Assembly (NCBI GenBank): GCA_002502295.1
Contig: DANX01000086.1
Location: 1-15,731 of the forward strand
Length of the DNA: 15,731 bases
From: Euryarchaeota archaeon UBA561
GTDB taxonomy: Archaea > Thermoplasmatota > Poseidoniia > Poseidoniales > Poseidoniaceae
Reading direction: 5' to 3'
Shown: positions 15,103 to 15,731 of the stretch, one piece after another
Layout: each line of letters begins with the position of its first letter
Position numbering within the stretch: the stretch's first letter is position 1
Notes under the pieces: generated by a model
The model's input: only the letters and a program-made list of their open reading frames with translations
Told to the model about the DNA's origin: nothing
Databases searched by the model: none
Position numbers and translations under genes: made by a program

Positions 15103-15731
15103 GGGTTGGCTGCTCGATGTTCATGCAAACGTCAGTCATACCGGAATGGTGGCGTGGATTGTGGATGATGGGGGCCGAGCTCATGCATGTTCAATTCCGT
15201 GGCAACCCGTGATTCATATCCATGCATCCCACGCCGAACTCGATCGTTTGGAACATTGGTTGGAACAACCGGAAATCAGGCAACGTTTCGGCCTTGCCCG
15301 CCTGCACATGACGCGTGCTCGCTTGGATTTGGAGACCAGAGGGCACACCGATGTTCTGGAGGTTGGAATCCATTCGTTTCAGAACCTTCGTGCGCTGGCT
15401 GAACACATTGAAGCGCACGGTGATTTCCATCGTTTCAAACTCTATTCAGTGGACGCTCATTTAGCCCAGCGATTTCTCAATGAACATGGCTGCGTCCCGT
15501 TTGGTCGAGTTCGCTGGTCTCCGGATAAGCCTGCGCGTTTACAATCGCTCTCCGAGGCAGTTGACAACGGCACGTTCCCTTCGTTGCACGTCGTTAAAAT
15601 GGAAGTCAAGTTTGCGCAGGGGACGCGTCTTCCCACCCTCGATGATGCGGTGGATTTTATTCGGCTTGAAACGGTTCAAGAACCCGGCCTGGGTGCGCCA
15701 AAGCAACCCACATCGGTGTTGGTAAAACGGG
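15089..15731 (+). CDS. polB: Family B DNA polymerase, N-terminal part (runs off window)
   Basis: Open to the last base of the window; 214 codons are visible. The start MRMVEGWLLDV, followed by MVAWIVDDGGRAHACSIPW, matches the N-terminal domain of archaeal family B replicative polymerases, which opens with EGWLLDV. FKLYSVDAHLAQRFLNEHG, CVPFGRVRW and SLHVVKMEVKF also fit that domain, just before the 3'-5' exonuclease region. The exonuclease and polymerase motifs lie beyond the window. The ATG at 15095 (MVEGWLL) is an alternative start, also compatible with the family. The first codons overlap the upstream gene by 14 nt. An intein in the unseen part cannot be judged. Confidence 0.85.
   Translation, partial: MRMVEGWLLDVHANVSHTGMVAWIVDDGGRAHACSIPWQPVIHIHASHAELDRLEHWLEQPEIRQRFGLARLHMTRARLDLETRGHTDVLEVGIHSFQNLRALAEHIEAHGDFHRFKLYSVDAHLAQRFLNEHGCVPFGRVRWSPDKPARLQSLSEAVDNGTFPSLHVVKMEVKFAQGTRLPTLDDAVDFIRLETVQEPGLGAPKQPTSVLVKR

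Noticed and set aside
1..15731. Search for CRISPR arrays, insertion sequences, integrases, toxin-antitoxin or defence genes.
   Set aside because: No regularly spaced repeats, transposase or integrase motifs, or defence-type gene pairs were seen.

Overview
The window looks like chromosomal DNA from a euryarchaeon of the Thermoplasmatota, most likely a marine group II (Poseidoniales) relative. What supports an archaeon: an archaeal-type alanyl-tRNA synthetase, an RtcB RNA ligase with the archaeal ligand set, the N-terminus of an archaeal family B DNA polymerase behind a small archaeal companion gene, TATA-like boxes about 27-32 bp upstream of tRNA genes, and a nearly gapless gene layout. The narrower placement is inference from overall protein style and gene density; no rRNA marker is present. 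GC is moderate (roughly half), with no obvious compositional break, and no IS element, integrase, CRISPR array or phage gene was seen.

Layout: 72-812 (+) is a SAM-dependent methyltransferase. On the minus strand, 4332-803 is a tight three-gene run: a six-TM protein with tandem zinc ribbons, a SufS/Csd-like cysteine desulfurase (1-nt gap), and a membrane-anchored subtilase (4-nt gap). An intergenic region with interleaved inverted repeats (4376-4423) separates that run from tRNA-Ser(GGA), which is followed 15 nt later by a GT-C-like membrane protein, then a TATA box and tRNA-Thr(GGT). A small coiled-coil gene abuts the 3' end of rtcB. rtcB and alaS are divergent. alaS abuts a NUDIX gene with an extra N-terminal region; that gene is divergent from an ETHE1-like metallo-beta-lactamase-fold enzyme, which converges on an unknown membrane protein. 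The last part holds serA (ACT-less phosphoglycerate dehydrogenase), behind two abutting hairpins, then a small conserved gene overlapping the start of polB, which runs off the window.

Functionally this is mostly core information processing (tRNAs, alaS, rtcB, polB) interleaved with sulfur metabolism (cysteine desulfurase, ETHE1-like protein), serine synthesis, and envelope or membrane proteins of unknown role. I do not see a defined new defence, mobile or biosynthetic system. The best leads for something undescribed are the zinc-ribbon membrane protein / cysteine desulfurase / subtilase run, the pseudoknot-compatible repeats upstream of it, and the tandem hairpins upstream of serA.
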